DNA from: Albidovulum sp.
GTDB taxonomy: Bacteria; Pseudomonadota; Alphaproteobacteria; Rhodobacterales; Rhodobacteraceae
Length of the DNA stretch: 64,000 nucleotides
Assembly: GCA_020637635.1 (NCBI GenBank)
Contig: JACKKB010000003.1
Coordinates: forward strand, 372,001-436,000
Direction of reading: 5' to 3'
The notes under the pieces were generated by a model, which saw only the letters and a program-made list of their open reading frames with translations, was not told the DNA's origin and did not search any database. A program made the translations under genes and the position numbers. Of the stretch, positions 63,156 to 64,000 are shown in pieces; the first letter of the stretch is position 1; each line of letters begins with the position of its first letter.

Positions 63156-64000
63156 ATGGGACGCATCACGCTCGACAAGGTGACCAAACGGTTCGGCGAC
63201 GTCGAAGTCATCCCGCCGCTGGATCTGACGATCGACGACGGTGAGTTCGTCGTCTTCGTAGGCCCCTCCGGCTGCGGCAAGTCAACGCTCCTGCGGCTGA
63301 TCGCCGGGCTCGAGGATGTCTCCGACGGCCAGATCCGCATCGACGGCCAGGATGCGACCGACGTGCCGCCCGCCAAGCGCGGCCTCGCCATGGTGTTCCA
63401 GAGCTACGCGCTCTATCCGCATATGTCGGTCCGCAAGAACATATCCTTCCCGCTTCGCATGGCCGGGTTGAGCCAAGAGGAACAGAACAGGAAGGTAGAG
63501 GCCGCGGCCTCCGTTCTCAACCTGTCGAGCTACCTCGATCGCCGCCCGGGCCAGCTCTCGGGCGGGCAGCGCCAGCGCGTCGCCATCGGCCGCGCCATCG
63601 TGCGGGAACCGTCGGCCTTCCTCTTCGACGAACCGCTCTCGAACCTCGATGCTGCGCTGCGCGTCGGCATGCGGCTCGAGATCTCCGAACTGCACAACCG
63701 GCTTGCCACGACGATGATCTATGTCACCCATGACCAGGTCGAGGCGATGACAATGGCCGACAAGATCGTCGTGCTGCAGGCCGGGCGCATCGAACAGGTC
63801 GGCAGTCCGCTCGACCTCTATCACACGCCGCGCAACAGCTTCGTCGCCGGCTTCATCGGCAGCCCGAAGATGAATCTCATCGTCGGTGCCGAAGCCGAAA
63901 GGCGCGACGCCGCGACGATCGGCATCCGGCCCGAACATATCGCGGTCTCGGCAGAAAGCGGGCAATGGAAGGGCCGGATCGGCGTCTCGGAGCATCTGGG
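63156..64000 (+). CDS. smoK: Polyol ABC transporter ATPase (3' end outside window)
   Basis: The first 281 codons of a MalK/UgpC-type ATPase. Walker A is VGPSGCGKSTLLRLIAG, the Q-loop is MVFQSYALYPHMSVRKN, the signature is QLSGGQRQRVAIGRAIV, Walker B is FLFDEPLSNLDAALR and the H-loop is YVTHDQVEAMTMADK. The C-terminal regulatory (TOBE) domain has begun (GIRPEHIAVSAESG) when the window ends. It energises the SmoEFG transporter. Confidence 0.92.
   Translation, partial: MGRITLDKVTKRFGDVEVIPPLDLTIDDGEFVVFVGPSGCGKSTLLRLIAGLEDVSDGQIRIDGQDATDVPPAKRGLAMVFQSYALYPHMSVRKNISFPLRMAGLSQEEQNRKVEAAASVLNLSSYLDRRPGQLSGGQRQRVAIGRAIVREPSAFLFDEPLSNLDAALRVGMRLEISELHNRLATTMIYVTHDQVEAMTMADKIVVLQAGRIEQVGSPLDLYHTPRNSFVAGFIGSPKMNLIVGAEAERRDAATIGIRPEHIAVSAESGQWKGRIGVSEHL

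Overview
The window is a GC-rich chromosomal segment from an alphaproteobacterium, most probably a member of the Rhodobacterales (Rhodobacter/Rhodovulum/roseobacter relatives). The evidence is gene order and content: petP-petR beside ilvE, an HDAC-like gene with xseB-ispA-dxs, rimP-nusA-ylxR-infB with an attenuator-like leader, dnaK-dnaJ, rnd-kdsD-lptCAB with hpf-ptsN, a GST-like FzlA, two Hint_2 proteins and a SmoEFGK-type polyol ABC transporter. It is mostly core chromosome. There is no prophage, transposase, CRISPR array or rRNA operon, and one tRNA.

Layout. 1-6.3 kb: 5' part of ilvE (-), divergent petPR (+), then HDAC-like protein, xseB, ispA and dxs (isoprenoid entry). 6.1-9.0 kb (-): a 64-aa protein, queG, fzlA-like GST and mtgA. 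9.0-11.6 kb (-): two Hint-domain proteins flanking a HlyC/RtxC-type lysine acyltransferase, the most unusual locus of the window. 11.7-19.7 kb (-): glutamate synthase gltD and gltB separated by three translationally coupled genes. 19.9-21.7 kb (-): NDUFA9-like dehydrogenase and uppP. 21.8-27.5 kb (+): tRNA-Leu(CAG), then promoter, attenuator-like leader and rimP-nusA-ylxR-infB, closed by a strong terminator shared with a convergent 45-aa gene. 27.8-30.4 kb (-): mutT, argJ and a parvulin PPIase. 30.4-36.8 kb (+): secA, two PAPS-type sulfotransferases and an exported protein of unknown role. 36.8-40.9 kb (-): radC, dnaJ and dnaK with a sigma-32-like promoter. 40.9-50.6 kb: alkB, an orphan KpsM-like exporter permease (-), cysQ-like phosphatase, kdsB, galU, galE, two glycosyltransferases and a NodH-like sulfotransferase. 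50.6-55.7 kb (-): ptsN, hpf, a 609-bp gene-free gap where rpoN often sits in alphaproteobacteria, then lptB, lptA, lptC, kdsD and rnd. 55.8-58.2 kb: small membrane protein, proline iminopeptidase (-) and ubiG (+). 58.2-64 kb (+): HAD phosphatase, SorC/DeoR-type regulator and the smoEFGK-like polyol transporter, running off the window.

Themes. Envelope work dominates: peptidoglycan (mtgA, uppP), LPS transport and Kdo (lptABC, kdsD, kdsB), export (secA, parvulin), and nucleotide sugars (galU, galE). Three sulfotransferase genes, two glycosyltransferases, a polysaccharide-type permease and a PAP phosphatase candidate suggest that the cell makes a sulfated surface glycan. This is inferred from gene content only. 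All family calls come from reading translated motifs; no database search was run.
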